64,000 nt of DNA, taken from Candidatus Zipacnadia bacterium. GTDB taxonomy: Bacteria > Armatimonadota > Zipacnadia > Zipacnadales > Zipacnadaceae. A program made the translations under genes and the position numbers. This document shows positions 33,438 through 42,577 of this stretch, one piece after another. Under the pieces are notes generated by a model. It made no database searches, had not been told where the DNA came from, and saw only the letters and a list, made by a program, of their open reading frames with translations. The stretch's first letter is position 1, and the number at the start of each line of letters is the position of its first letter. The stretch is from assembly GCA_029820565.1 (NCBI GenBank), contig JALGUR010000002.1, positions 1-64,000 on the forward strand. The letters are read 5' to 3'.

Positions 33438-34751
33438 GCGGGCAATAACAATATCAGGGTCGGCCGCATGCCAGTAGTCAAGTTCTTGCACCCCGCCATC
33501 GTCAACCTTGTTCGGTCCAACGCTATACAACTTATACACCAAATTGTCTTCCCTGTGGTACACAAAATCCTCGTCAGTGAACGGGTCCTTGGGTAGTTCA
33601 GGCAGGTATTCGGGGACCAGGCCCGAAAGTTGCTGCGGATAACGGCCCTGGTGGGGTTGCTGAGAACGATAATGCTCCAGCGCCGCCATTATCCGTACAC
33701 CGCGCAAGTGCGTCTGAATGAAAGCTTCTTTCTCGACAAATCGCGCGAAGCCTGGAATAGTTAACGGCTTAAGCGACTCAATACCCACCTCCGGTGGCCT
33801 TCGCTCGACCAACTGACAAAGAAGCGTTTTGGCCAGTTCGACAAGTTCCGTAACGTGGTGCTCCCATTCCTGCAATACTTGGTCCTTGTCGATCTCGAGT
33901 AGGTCTTCGAGCTCCGGCCAGCTTTCCTTCCACTCTGCCCATTCTTCAGAGGATAACCGGCCGGCGTATAGGGCTTCTATCGGCTGCCGGTAAAGCCATC
34001 CTTGCATGACAAATGTCTTCCACAAGGGCACCCGCTGCTGCTCAAACTCTTGCAGGAATTGGCTAGCTCGTTCCAACGTATCAGCCGGCGGCCTCCGCGC
34101 AATCCATTCTTTCCAGCCTTTCAGCCCAATAGATTGAATCGCTATGCTCACCAGCCGGTGTATTAGTAGCCCGCCGTGCGACAGATTTTCCCCCAATTTA
34201 AGTGCCTGCTTCAGGCTGTCCAGCGCCTGCTCATCCTCGCCGCAGCGCCCGTGATAAGCGGCTTGCACCGACAGAATACGGGCGAATTCTCGGCCCTTAG
34301 GTAGCTGTTGGAAATCATGTTCCCACGGACGGGGTTCAAATATCCATTGATAATCAACGACAAAGGGCTTACTGAGGCCCTCTGCCAGTTTGCCCAAGGC
34401 AGGTTGGTAAGGCTCCAGGGCCACTTGCACTTCAGCTTCAGTGAAGGCGTTCACGCCCTCCTGCAATATGGTATGTATCCCGGGAGGCGGAGGAGCGCCA
34501 ATTGGAGGTGGTCCCCACCCAGGCGGCCCGGGTGGACCTGGAGGACCCGGCGGCGGCTCAGGAAGAAGTTCAATGGCGGCCAGGAAATCGTCATAGCCAT
34601 TGTCCTCGGGGATCGGCCACAATTCACTGGGATGAGCCAACTGGCTTTCCGGAGCGGCTTCAGGCTGGGCATGCCCCGGTAACATTCCCAACCCGCCGCA
34701 AATCCACAGCACACAAGCCAGGACTACCACGCCTATGCATAGCCTATTCAC
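33435..34751 (-). CDS. Secreted/anchored protein of unknown function with proline-rich linker
   Basis: 438 residues. N-terminal hydrophobic segment (LCIGVVVLACVLWICGGLGML) is a signal peptide or anchor; a run of PPGPPGPPGPP-like residues (about 60-85) forms a linker; the remainder is helical. The end, YPQQLSGLVPEYLPELPKDPFTDEDF..LYSVGPNKVDDGG, is a motif shared with pseudopilin-like and related proteins of Planctomycetota/Armatimonadota (calcium-site-like DPFT and SVGPNxxDDGG). Start GTG 34751 is chosen because GAGGAG lies nine bases upstream. Inserted between rplY and pth. I do not recognise a named family. Confidence 0.75.
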   Translation of the reverse strand: MNRLCIGVVVLACVLWICGGLGMLPGHAQPEAAPESQLAHPSELWPIPEDNGYDDFLAAIELLPEPPPGPPGPPGPPGWGPPPIGAPPPPGIHTILQEGVNAFTEAEVQVALEPYQPALGKLAEGLSKPFVVDYQWIFEPRPWEHDFQQLPKGREFARILSVQAAYHGRCGEDEQALDSLKQALKLGENLSHGGLLIHRLVSIAIQSIGLKGWKEWIARRPPADTLERASQFLQEFEQQRVPLWKTFVMQGWLYRQPIEALYAGRLSSEEWAEWKESWPELEDLLEIDKDQVLQEWEHHVTELVELAKTLLCQLVERRPPEVGIESLKPLTIPGFARFVEKEAFIQTHLRGVRIMAALEHYRSQQPHQGRYPQQLSGLVPEYLPELPKDPFTDEDFVYHREDNLVYKLYSVGPNKVDDGGVQELDYWHAADPDIVIAR

Positions 34752-34857
34752 TGTTCCCATCTCCTCGCAGACGAAAGCCTGCATTAGCGGTTGCGCTTGA
34801 CACCACTGATGCGGCGCTCTTCGCTGCTCACCCGGTACGACGGGCGTCTCGTCCGCC

Positions 34858-34890
34858 GGTAGGAGGGACAGGCGAGACGCCTGTCCTACC
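34858..34890. repeat. REP-like palindrome
   Basis: GGTAGGAGGGACAGGCG-AGA-CGCCTGTCCTACC: long near-perfect stem of the GTAGGA family, located right after rplY on the minus strand, where it could also act as an RNA 3'-end stabiliser. Confidence 0.7.
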
Positions 34891-34902
34891 GACAATACAG
34901 GC

Positions 34903-35628
34903 TTATTCTTCGGATTCGGCGGGGGCTTCAGCGACTTCTTCGCCGGGCACTTCCTCAGCGGGGACCTCCTCGCCCTCTTCCAGGACTAACTCTTCTTCGA
35001 CCGGCACTTCCACCAGACCCTCAAGGAGTTCCTCAGCGAGCCGGGTCTCCAATTCTTCCTCACTGATAGGTGGGGCAATACTGACCACTGTCTCCGTCGG
35101 CTCCAACAGCAATTCAACGCCCTCGGGGACCTGCAAATCTCCGGCGTGGAGGGTATCATTAATCTCCAGGCCGGTAATGTCAATCACCAGGCGGTCGGGG
35201 ATGGCGGTAGGCAGACAGGCGACGTCAACCTCGTGGACAATCTGGTCAACTACCCCGCCTTCTTCTACCCCGGGGGCCTGGCCTTCCACGACCACCGGCA
35301 CCTGCACGGTAACCTTCTCGGTCAGAGACACCCACTGCAAATCGACGCTCAGAGGCTTGCGGCTGATGGGATGACGCTGCACGGCTTTTACTATGGCCGC
35401 CGTGCCCTCGGGGGTTGCGACGCCCTCAATTTTCAAGTCAATCAGTACATTCGCCCCGCGCTCGGTGCCCAGGGCTGACTCTAATTCATCTGTAGGCACG
35501 ACGATGACCACATTATCCTGGCCGCGGCCATAGGCCACACCGGGCACCAGGCCCTGGGCCCGCAGCCGACGAGCCGGCCCTTTGCCCGTCTCTTCACGGC
35601 GCTGGGCTTCCATCACTACTTGTTCCAT
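34903..35628 (-). CDS. rplY: 50S ribosomal protein L25/general stress protein Ctc
   Basis: 241 residues. N-terminal L25 domain (QRREETGKGPARRLRAQGLVPGVAYGRG) binds 5S rRNA; the TL5/Ctc C-terminal domain follows (VTVQVPVVVEGQAPGVEEGGVVDQIVHEVDVACLPTAIP) and a very acidic tail (E-rich, EEVPAEEVPGEEVAEAPAESEE-like). AGGAGGT ten bases before the ATG. Directly downstream of prs, the order known from Bacillus (prs-ctc-pth). The two-domain form is typical of Thermus, Firmicutes and relatives. Confidence 0.95.
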   Translation of the reverse strand: MEQVVMEAQRREETGKGPARRLRAQGLVPGVAYGRGQDNVVIVVPTDELESALGTERGANVLIDLKIEGVATPEGTAAIVKAVQRHPISRKPLSVDLQWVSLTEKVTVQVPVVVEGQAPGVEEGGVVDQIVHEVDVACLPTAIPDRLVIDITGLEINDTLHAGDLQVPEGVELLLEPTETVVSIAPPISEEELETRLAEELLEGLVEVPVEEELVLEEGEEVPAEEVPGEEVAEAPAESEE

Positions 35629-35707
35629 TTATCAACTACCTCCTGCTAATGCAATATTCTTCATAGAGAATTGGTTGGAATATACTTAACATTGTTCAAA
35701 TAATAAC

Positions 35708-36685
35708 TTAGAACAGCCGTACCTGGCGGACGCGGCGGTTGGCCAGGATGGCGCTGACTGAGGCATCACAGTGAATCCGATCAACAGCCTCGGCCAGCAG
35801 CGGAGCCAGGCTGAGTATTGTCATCTTCGCCAGCCGCTTGTCGGGATCTACCGGAATAGTGTCAGTCAGCACTACGCTCTCAACAGGGGCCTGGGCCAGG
35901 CACTGGTAAGCGGAGCCGGACAGGACCGCATGAGTAGCAGCACAGTGTACTTCGGCGGCGCCGCGCTCCAACACCATTTTAGCGCCCTCCACCATAGTGC
36001 CACCGGTATCTATCATATCATCCAGCATAATGGCTCGTTTGCCTTCCAGATGACCGATAATCTCCACCACTGCGGCTTCATTGGGCTTGGGGCGGCGCTT
36101 AGCCACTACCACCAAGGAAGCATCCAGGTCATCGGCCAGCTCCATAGCCTCATCGGCGGCATTGATATCAGGGGCCACTATGGCCGTATCCTCGCCCCCT
36201 AACTCCTTGGATCTGAAGTAATCTGCCATAATACGGCGGGCGGGCAGATGATCAAGAGGAATGTCAAAAAAGCCCTGAATCTGGTCGCTGTGCAAATCCA
36301 CGGCTAACACCCGGTCAGCCCCGGCTACAGAAATGAGGTTGGCCACCAGTTTAGCGCTGATAGGCTCGCGGCCTCGGGCCTTCTTGTCCTGGCGGGCATA
36401 GCCATAGTAAGGCAGAACGGTCACAATGCGCCCCGCGCTGCCCCGCTTGAAGGCATCCAGCATCACCAACAGTTCTGTCAGGTTCTCATTGACCGGAGGG
36501 CAGGTAGGCTGGATGAGGAAGATATCGGCGCCCCGCACGCTCTCGTTAATCTTCACCTTCACTTCCCCATCAGAGAAGCGACTTACTTCCATATCCCCCA
36601 ATTCGGTATTCAACTCAGCCGCGATGTCCTCAGCCAGGCGAGGGTTGGCGTTCCCCGAGAATATACGCATCTGCGCATTGTACAT
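35708..36685 (-). CDS. prs: Ribose-phosphate pyrophosphokinase
   Basis: 325 residues. Makes PRPP from ribose-5-phosphate and ATP for nucleotide, His, Trp and NAD synthesis. Conserved strings: MRIFSGNANPRLAEDIA, RFSDGEVKVKINESVRG, LPYYGYARQDKK (flexible-loop region), VDLHSDQIQGFFDIPLDHL and the PRPP-binding IMLDDMIDTGGTM. Start at 36685 (AAGGTG seven bases upstream) avoids overlap with the tRNA-Gln gene that a longer frame would cross. Ends with ANRRVRQVRLF, close to the usual terminus. Downstream gene rplY. Confidence 0.97.
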   Translation of the reverse strand: MYNAQMRIFSGNANPRLAEDIAAELNTELGDMEVSRFSDGEVKVKINESVRGADIFLIQPTCPPVNENLTELLVMLDAFKRGSAGRIVTVLPYYGYARQDKKARGREPISAKLVANLISVAGADRVLAVDLHSDQIQGFFDIPLDHLPARRIMADYFRSKELGGEDTAIVAPDINAADEAMELADDLDASLVVVAKRRPKPNEAAVVEIIGHLEGKRAIMLDDMIDTGGTMVEGAKMVLERGAAEVHCAATHAVLSGSAYQCLAQAPVESVVLTDTIPVDPDKRLAKMTILSLAPLLAEAVDRIHCDASVSAILANRRVRQVRLF

Positions 36686-36711
36686 TACAGACACCTTCAG
36701 GAGGTCAGTAT

Positions 36712-36786
36712 TGGCTGGGGCGGCAGGATTCGAACCTGCGCGTGCGGGATCCAAAGTCCCGTGCCTTACCGCTTGGCTACGCCCCA
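36712..36786 (-). tRNA. tRNA-Gln (TTG)
   Basis: 75 nt with encoded CCA. Acceptor TGGGGCG/CGCCCCA, anticodon stem CGGGA/TCCCG with loop CTTTGGA (anticodon TTG), T-arm GCAGG-TTCGAAT-CCTGC, discriminator G. It lies between the NTP transferase gene (7 nt) and prs on the same strand, so it is probably cut from the operon transcript. A tRNA-Gln near prs/glmU is seen in other bacteria too. Confidence 0.97.
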
Positions 36787-36792
36787 GTAACT

Positions 36793-37563
36793 TTAACGAG
36801 TCATCATTGCTTCGGCGGCCGCAATGTGCTCCGGCCTATCCAGATCAAAGCCGACCTCAGAATACGGTGAGCAAATAGCGGCGGCCTCGCAGTGGAGCAG
36901 TTCACATGCCCGCTGGACGATATCATCCACAGTTAACCGCCGCAGCAGCAAACGCACTATGAAGCCTACGCCTAACATAGTGGCCAATTGTACAGGGCTT
37001 TTGCGGCTCGCGAAGGCCCGTTTAATCCGCTCGGCCTCACGCTCGAAAAAACTACGGCCTATCAAATGTACATTCCCGCCGCAGTAATCGCCGTCTTTCA
37101 GGTGTACCACGACACGGGCGCGACCCGCATAAACCTGGTCCAGGTCTTCGGCCCGGTGCATACTGTAACATAATTCCGCGCCGGTGTCGAGGGCGGCAGC
37201 GACAAAATGGTCTACCGCTTCTCCGGTTAGCAGCGGCAAATCACACATGACCACCATAAGCTGGTCTCGGGCGGCGTGGTAGGTAAATCCGGCCTGGATA
37301 GTGTCCAGGAAATCATTACCGGTGGCTACCCCGTGTGGCGTGCCAACAGGTAGACATTCAATAACAGGTGAGTCGGGACTGGTAACCACCACCAGTTCAT
37401 CCACCAAGTTAGCCTGATTAAGAGCCGTTACTACTCGGGCTATCGTGGGCTGACCGCCCACCTCTACCAGCGCCTTGTGCGGCACGCCAACACTCTGCGC
37501 TACCGGCTCGGCCCCGTCACCAGCGGCGAGAACCGCTGCCGCTACGGTATTTTCATTATTCAT
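36793..37563 (-). CDS. Nucleotidyltransferase family protein (MobA/GlmU-N-like)
   Basis: 256 residues. GT-A-like NTP transferase: AAAVLAAGDGAEPVAQSVG (degenerate signature, normally GGxGxRM), PHKALVEVGGQPTIARVV and MVVMCDLPLL with the metal-binding aspartate. The second half (FFEREAERIKRAFASRKSPVQLATMLG..RRLTVDDIVQR) matches a MobA-like group of unknown substrate. It occupies the place of glmU in the Bacillus ispE-...-glmU-prs order but lacks the left-handed beta-helix acetyltransferase domain. Possible sugar-1-phosphate or cofactor nucleotidyl transfer; not assigned further. Confidence 0.8.
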   Translation of the reverse strand: MNNENTVAAAVLAAGDGAEPVAQSVGVPHKALVEVGGQPTIARVVTALNQANLVDELVVVTSPDSPVIECLPVGTPHGVATGNDFLDTIQAGFTYHAARDQLMVVMCDLPLLTGEAVDHFVAAALDTGAELCYSMHRAEDLDQVYAGRARVVVHLKDGDYCGGNVHLIGRSFFEREAERIKRAFASRKSPVQLATMLGVGFIVRLLLRRLTVDDIVQRACELLHCEAAAICSPYSEVGFDLDRPEHIAAAEAMMTR

Positions 37564-37580
37564 AGGCTACTTGGCCTCCC

Positions 37581-38462
37581 CTAAATAATCATGTTTCCCG
37601 TATTTACCGGCTTAGCGACGACAGCCTCATAGTCAGTACTAAGACTGTCGGCGCCGGCCTGGGCTGTTTTCTCATCCGCAGCCAGAGCATAAACGGCCGA
37701 CCCCGACCCGCTTAAGACGGCCGGGCTGTCCAAGGCCACAGTCAGCCGCTCCCGAACATCGGCTACGGCGGGCCAGTGCTGTAACACGACCCGCTCAAAA
37801 CAATTGTACAAATCTTCGCCACCCACTGTCTCGCCCGCCTCAATCCGCTTCACCAGGGCGTCAGTACGCATGCCATCAGTGAGATCTTCAGCAGTCAACA
37901 GTCGGTAGGCCTCAGCGGTACTGACCGGCTGCTTAGGCCAGGCAATCACAAAAACCGGTTGAGGCCGGAGTTCAGGCAACGGCCTTACTACCTCCCCCCG
38001 TCCTTTCATCAGCACAGTACCACCCATCAAGAATAACGGCACGTCGCTGCCTATCTCCGCAGCCAGTTCGCCTAACAGTTGAGCCGATGGTCGCTGGGCC
38101 ACCAGTTCGCTTAGACCCAGTAGCACAGCGGCGGCATCACTGCTGCCTCCACCTAAGCCCCGCCCTACTGGAATTCGTTTGACCAGTTCAATCTCTACGC
38201 CCGACGGCTCGCCGACTCGCGCCACAAAAACCTGGGCCGCCTGGTAACACAGATTGTCGGCAGCGGTGGGCACCGGGTAACCGGATGTACGCAGAGTTAT
38301 TCCCTGGGGTGCTGGCTGCATCCTGATAGTGTCAGCCAGCGAAATGCACTGCACCACGCTGCGCAACTCGTGGTATCCGTCCTCACACTTGCCCAGCACC
38401 TCCAGGGCCAAATTGACCTTAGCAAATGCTTGCCGGGTTATGGTCTGGGATACCAATACCAC
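37581..38462 (-). CDS. ispE: 4-diphosphocytidyl-2-C-methyl-D-erythritol kinase
   Basis: 293 residues, GHMP kinase of the MEP isoprenoid pathway. Motif 1 AFAKVNLALEVLGKCEDGYHEL (Lys and Asp of the active site region), motif 2 IPVGRGLGGGSSDAAAVL (ATP loop), motif 3 near VLSGSGSAVYAL. GTG start at 38462 with AAGGAGA eight bases upstream. Followed after 17 nt by the NTP transferase gene, so co-transcribed. Length typical. Confidence 0.96.
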   Translation of the reverse strand: MVLVSQTITRQAFAKVNLALEVLGKCEDGYHELRSVVQCISLADTIRMQPAPQGITLRTSGYPVPTAADNLCYQAAQVFVARVGEPSGVEIELVKRIPVGRGLGGGSSDAAAVLLGLSELVAQRPSAQLLGELAAEIGSDVPLFLMGGTVLMKGRGEVVRPLPELRPQPVFVIAWPKQPVSTAEAYRLLTAEDLTDGMRTDALVKRIEAGETVGGEDLYNCFERVVLQHWPAVADVRERLTVALDSPAVLSGSGSAVYALAADEKTAQAGADSLSTDYEAVVAKPVNTGNMII

Positions 38463-38619
38463 TGGTTAGGTCTCCTTGTTTACACTGGACAGAAAGGCCC
38501 GTTAACGTGACTATAAAAACGACCGGCCTTAGCTTCCAAGCCCCAACGTTTAGCAACCTCTTGCCAGGATTGCCTCTGCTATAGCGGCCAGCAAATGTGG
38601 CTTCGGCTGCGCCCCGGGG

Positions 38620-39213
38620 TTACCCTCTTGGCTGTTTCTCTTGTTCCCTGACCTGTATCCACAACTGATACTGGGGGTTTCCTCCGCCGCCTTCACGTTC
38701 CAGCACATTCTTCTTTATGAGCCACGAGTGAATAGCAAAACCCAGCCACACGACGCACGCGCTCCCGAATAATAGCCAGGCGCCTGCGGCAGTGTCGGGC
38801 TTGGATTGTAGAAAGTACACGCAGCCGGCCAGATTCGCCAATAGCAGTATGTGAAACGACGCAAATTCAACGCCCAACACGCCGAAAGGAACAGCGTAGG
38901 GCTGCCGGGTAACCCCGCGAAGAACTGCCAGTCGCGACTCCCAACCCAAATTATCAATCTCGTCCTCCAGAAAGACCCGTATGTAGCCAGCGATACGCCA
39001 TATGACGCACCGCTTATCCCATATGTAATAGAAGATGAGCGGCAAAACCAGAAAAGCTGCGAGAAATACCAAACCGTTCTCCGATGAGAAACCCTGGCCT
39101 ACTATTACGCCCTCGGCCGCCAGCATGAGCGCATAGACCTCACTAATCACCCTATCCTGTTGGAGTGCTTCCGATCGGAGGGTGTCGTACTCGGCTCGTT
39201 GTGCTTCATCCAT
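38620..39213 (-). CDS. Integral membrane protein, unknown
   Basis: 197 residues. Four hydrophobic stretches: about 47-66 (GLVFLAAFLVLPLIFYYIW), 106-120 (VPFGVLGVEFASFHI), 120-133 (LLLANLAGCVYFL) and 144-162 (AWLLFGSACVVWLGFAIHSW). The N-terminus is a charged helix (MDEAQRAEYDTLRSEALQQDRV), the tail basic (REQEKQPRG). AAGGTG precedes the ATG. Inserted between rsmA and ispE, which are adjacent in many genomes. No family recognised; the pattern resembles small phage- or plasmid-borne and SLATT-like membrane proteins, but this is weak. Confidence 0.65.
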   Translation of the reverse strand: MDEAQRAEYDTLRSEALQQDRVISEVYALMLAAEGVIVGQGFSSENGLVFLAAFLVLPLIFYYIWDKRCVIWRIAGYIRVFLEDEIDNLGWESRLAVLRGVTRQPYAVPFGVLGVEFASFHILLLANLAGCVYFLQSKPDTAAGAWLLFGSACVVWLGFAIHSWLIKKNVLEREGGGGNPQYQLWIQVREQEKQPRG

Positions 39214-39295
39214 TTTGCATCACCTTCTTACACTATGTCTAACTCTCACTCCTCGCACTAATCCTTGCGAACCATATTTTACAGCATAAAGCAGG

Positions 39296-40135
39296 TCAAA
39301 CCGCGTGCAGCGCGTTGCCGAGTCGGACGAATTCGTCAAAATCCAGAGTCTCGCCCCGCCGCTGGCCATCCAGGCCAGCCGTGGCCAAGATTGCGTCGGC
39401 TTGTCTATCAGTCAGCCCTAAATCACGGGCACCTCTCAGCGAGTTGCGTAGCGTCTTGCGGCGGTGGGCGAACCCGCCGCGTACCGCAGCGAAGAAAGTT
39501 GTCGGGCTGGTCACCTGCTCAGGTGGCTGGTCTCGGGCTACTATGCTCAAGGTCATTGAGTCCACGGCCGGCTGCGGCCAGAAAGCGCCAGCCGGTAGAA
39601 TGCCAACCTGACTCACCTGGGCCGCGTAATACTGGCAAAACAGGGTCAAGGGCCCGTATTCCTTAGTGCCGGGTTCAGCCTGCAGCCGCTCGGCTACTTC
39701 ATACTGCACCGTGATGACCAGTCCCGCAAAACCCGGCCTGCTCTCAAGCAACTTAGCCAGAATAGGCGAGGTGATATAGTACGGTAGATTGCCAACTGCT
39801 ATTGTACCAGACTCGGCGGGGACGTAGTCCGCCTCTAAGAAATCTTCTTCCCTAATCGTCACATTAGATAAGTCCGAGAACAACCAGCGCAGCGCTGCCG
39901 CCAGGGTCACGTCAATCTCATAGGCGGTTATCTCACAGTCGGTCTCGGCCAGAGGTACCGTCAAGGCGCCCAGTCCCGCGCCAATTTCCACGACATATCG
40001 AGGCGAGGACCTCGTCACTTCCCCCACGACCCGACTCGCCGCACCTGCGTCCATCAGAAAGTTCTGGCCCAGGGACTTACGAGGCCTAAAATCAAACTGC
40101 CGCCTCAGCCACCGTGTCCTACGCCTTAGCGGCAT
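39296..40135 (-). CDS. rsmA: 16S rRNA (adenine1518-N6/adenine1519-N6)-dimethyltransferase
   Basis: 279 residues (KsgA). Dimethylates two adjacent adenines in helix 45 of 16S rRNA. Seen: FRPRKSLGQNFLMD (N-terminal signature), VVEIGAGLGALTVPLAE (SAM motif I), ITAYEIDVTLAA, and the catalytic IAVGNLPYYITSPIL (NLPY). The C-terminal domain has GGFAHRRKTLRNSLRG. ATG 40135 is chosen because the frame upstream reads a hydrophobic sequence antisense to the next gene; no strong ribosome site is visible, so the exact start is uncertain. Opens the rsmA-ispE-prs-rplY-pth block. Confidence 0.95.
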   Translation of the reverse strand: MPLRRRTRWLRRQFDFRPRKSLGQNFLMDAGAASRVVGEVTRSSPRYVVEIGAGLGALTVPLAETDCEITAYEIDVTLAAALRWLFSDLSNVTIREEDFLEADYVPAESGTIAVGNLPYYITSPILAKLLESRPGFAGLVITVQYEVAERLQAEPGTKEYGPLTLFCQYYAAQVSQVGILPAGAFWPQPAVDSMTLSIVARDQPPEQVTSPTTFFAAVRGGFAHRRKTLRNSLRGARDLGLTDRQADAILATAGLDGQRRGETLDFDEFVRLGNALHAV

Positions 40136-40301
40136 CTGGCGGATGTCAACTGGCCTGGGTTCGTTGTGTGCCACCGTTACGCACAGTTTATACGAACCCG
40201 GCGAGGTTGTCAACCCTGAGCACGTCGGGGAGGATTGCCCACTGGTGAGGGGAAAAGAGGACAGTAACGGCAGCAACCACAGCAATGGCAAGGGAGTACT
40301 G

Positions 40302-41936
40302 ATGAGTTTGTCATCAGACTACAGTCCCAGTCATCAGCGTTACCTACTGGCCCTGTTGATCCTGGGGCTGCTGGCCTCTGGTATAGGAATACTGGCTGGC
40401 GGGCGCGAGCCGCACTTGCAGACCTATGACGCCGGCAACTACATAGAAGTAGCCCGTAATATCCTGGCCGGGCGAGGATTCAGCAGTCAGGTAGTGAGCA
40501 ATTTCTACCAGCGCTACCCCCAGGTGCAGCATCCTGAGGACCGGCGGGCATCGTCATGGTCGCTGGTATTGGCTGGTAGCCTGTGGCTATGGGCAGAGAG
40601 CGCCTTTGCCGCCCAATTACCTAACTTACTGTTGGGTCTGCTCATTGTCCCGCTGATGGTCTACTTTTTGGGTAGGGCTTGGCGCTTGACGCCAGTGGCC
40701 GCCTTCGGTGGAGCGGTTCTGCTGATGGGCTGGCCCCATTGGTTGCAAGCGTCCTTTACTGCTCAGGCCGATGTACTGTTCAGTTGCCTAACCATCCTGA
40801 TACTGCTTGCTATTGCGCGCAGCCACCAGTCGCCTACGCGTCCAGACTTCGGCAACGGCGCACACATTGCCTGGATACTGGTAGCGGGCGCACTGGTAGG
40901 CCTGGCCTATACTGTCAAGCCGGCTGCACTGCTGCTTATGCCACCGGTGGCCGTCTGCTACTGGCTACGGTTGCGCTCAGTACCGGTCCGCTTACGTATT
41001 CGGTGGTTGGGGACAGGCTTGATCGCCGCGATACTGGTGGCCGCACCCATGTTGGTTCGCAACTATCTTACCTTCGGCAATCCGGTTTATTCCACTAACC
41101 TCCATACCGCCGGACACATCGGTTTTGACGACACGGGCCAGGCGCTAATGCGCGTCTACTGGGATGAACAACTTCCCTCCTTAGCCGGGGCGATTCGCAC
41201 CTACGGTGTCAGTGGCTTAGCAGTAAAGGCGGGCCGGCAGTTGGTAGCAGCCGGGGGCAGTATCTTTGGCGGCGTGGGAATATTTTTCATAGTGCCTGCT
41301 GTGCTACTGCTGACGCAGCGCAGGGGTTATCCTTGGCTGCGGACAGGGTGGTTGGCCTTAGGGGCATGGGTTATAGAATTGGCTGTGGTATGGGCGATTT
41401 GGCCCCGCTTGCTGCTGCCCTTTATGCCCGTGGTTACCTTGACGGCCGCCGCCGGCGGGTTAGGTTTAGCGCAGCGGTTTGTCCGCCGCCGGCACACAGT
41501 CATTCTGCTTATGAGCGTTGTGGGACTCGTGACAGCAACAGGTGTAGGGGGATATTGCTGGTGGAGTCACCGGCAGCAGCCCGAGGTCGCTATCAGCAAG
41601 GCGTATGCCCAGGCCGCGACCTGGATAAGAGATAACTTGCCAGCCAATACGACAATAATGTCGCATCGTCCATATCTAATACGATTTCATAGTGACCATC
41701 GGGTGGTCCAGATTCCATTTGACCGGCGCAAGAAGATAGAGGAGGTCATAGACCACTATAGGGTCGGAGCGCTGATAGTGCAGCAATTGCGCCCTACGCA
41801 ACGGTGGGCTCAACAGTTGCCCCGAGGCGAGATAATCCGGATTGCCCACCGGCGGGGTTGGCCGGTTGTCTACGAGGGGGGCGAGGTGCGCGTCTACGCC
41901 GAAATTGAACACCACTATCGGGAAGAAACATTCTGA
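40302..41936 (+). CDS. GT-C type membrane glycosyltransferase (GT39/PMT-like)
   Basis: About 544 residues with roughly ten hydrophobic segments (first LALLILGLLASGIGILAGG). After the first helix comes TYDAGNYIEVARNILAGRGFS, the D-x-x-x-Y..A luminal loop typical of ArnT/PMT-type lipid-phosphosugar transferases. A soluble C-terminal part (YAQAATWIRDNLPANTTIMSHRP..YRVGALIVQQLRP) is also common there. ATG 40302 has AAGGGAG six bases upstream; the longer frame lacks a ribosome site. Convergent with the exosortase/EpsI genes and paired in type with the gene at 44054. Substrate unknown; surface glycan or protein glycosylation is inferred. Confidence 0.82.
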   Translation: MSLSSDYSPSHQRYLLALLILGLLASGIGILAGGREPHLQTYDAGNYIEVARNILAGRGFSSQVVSNFYQRYPQVQHPEDRRASSWSLVLAGSLWLWAESAFAAQLPNLLLGLLIVPLMVYFLGRAWRLTPVAAFGGAVLLMGWPHWLQASFTAQADVLFSCLTILILLAIARSHQSPTRPDFGNGAHIAWILVAGALVGLAYTVKPAALLLMPPVAVCYWLRLRSVPVRLRIRWLGTGLIAAILVAAPMLVRNYLTFGNPVYSTNLHTAGHIGFDDTGQALMRVYWDEQLPSLAGAIRTYGVSGLAVKAGRQLVAAGGSIFGGVGIFFIVPAVLLLTQRRGYPWLRTGWLALGAWVIELAVVWAIWPRLLLPFMPVVTLTAAAGGLGLAQRFVRRRHTVILLMSVVGLVTATGVGGYCWWSHRQQPEVAISKAYAQAATWIRDNLPANTTIMSHRPYLIRFHSDHRVVQIPFDRRKKIEEVIDHYRVGALIVQQLRPTQRWAQQLPRGEIIRIAHRRGWPVVYEGGEVRVYAEIEHHYREETF

Positions 41937-41947
41937 TTGTTCGGGCC

Positions 41948-42577
41948 TTAATACCAGAACGCCACGGCATAAGGATATACCTGCTGAAGAAGTCCTATCA
42001 GTCTCTCCCGCGCCTGGGCCAAGTCGTCTTCAGTCAGTGTGCTAAGACTGATGACCAGTCCGCCGGCTCCGGGAGGGCCGGTGGCTACTTTCCACCCCTG
42101 CTCGGCCCAGTCACCAGTGGTACCCCCAGGATGGCAGAAAGTGAACATAGCCAGCAACTCGACCTCATTTTTGCGCACTCGCAGCAGCCGGGCGTGCAGC
42201 GGCTCGGAGGTAGGCGAGTCAGGTGGGGCCGGTATCTGAACTTGCTCATCGGTAATTGTATGCCAGCCCTGGGCCTGATAGCACCCGGCTGGGGAGTGAA
42301 TACTACGCCAGTCAGATGCGTATATCAGGCTTAGTTTGATAGCACTATCGCCAGTGACATACCGCCGCTCGGCCATCGCGTCAGCCTCTAAGAACCGGAA
42401 CACACTCTGATCTGTGGGTAACTGCTTGCCCTGGTAGGACCCAAGTTTCAGGGGCACGGCGGCGAAGTCAGGGGCAAATTGGGCCGGAGACTTGCGGGTA
42501 AAGTGGACTATCTGGGCGGCAGCGGCCCCTATTAGTATTAGTGCCAATGCTGCTAAATGTCGTCGCGAAGCTGCCAA
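41948..42577 (-). CDS. EpsI family exosortase-associated protein
   Basis: About 209 residues. A single N-terminal hydrophobic helix (LAALALILIGAAAAQIV) anchors the DUF3485/EpsI domain: AAVPLKLGSYQGKQLP, then YVTGDSAIKLSLIYASDWRSIHSPAGCYQAQGWH, which carries the conserved H-x-P-x-x-C motif of EpsI proteins, and ARLLRVRKNEVELLAMFTF. EpsI is linked genetically to exosortases; its biochemical role is not settled. The start is probably TTG 42577 with AGGGGG upstream, overlapping the exosortase stop by 25 nt; longer readings of the frame are shadows of the exosortase gene. Confidence 0.88.
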   Translation of the reverse strand: MAASRRHLAALALILIGAAAAQIVHFTRKSPAQFAPDFAAVPLKLGSYQGKQLPTDQSVFRFLEADAMAERRYVTGDSAIKLSLIYASDWRSIHSPAGCYQAQGWHTITDEQVQIPAPPDSPTSEPLHARLLRVRKNEVELLAMFTFCHPGGTTGDWAEQGWKVATGPPGAGGLVISLSTLTEDDLAQARERLIGLLQQVYPYAVAFWY

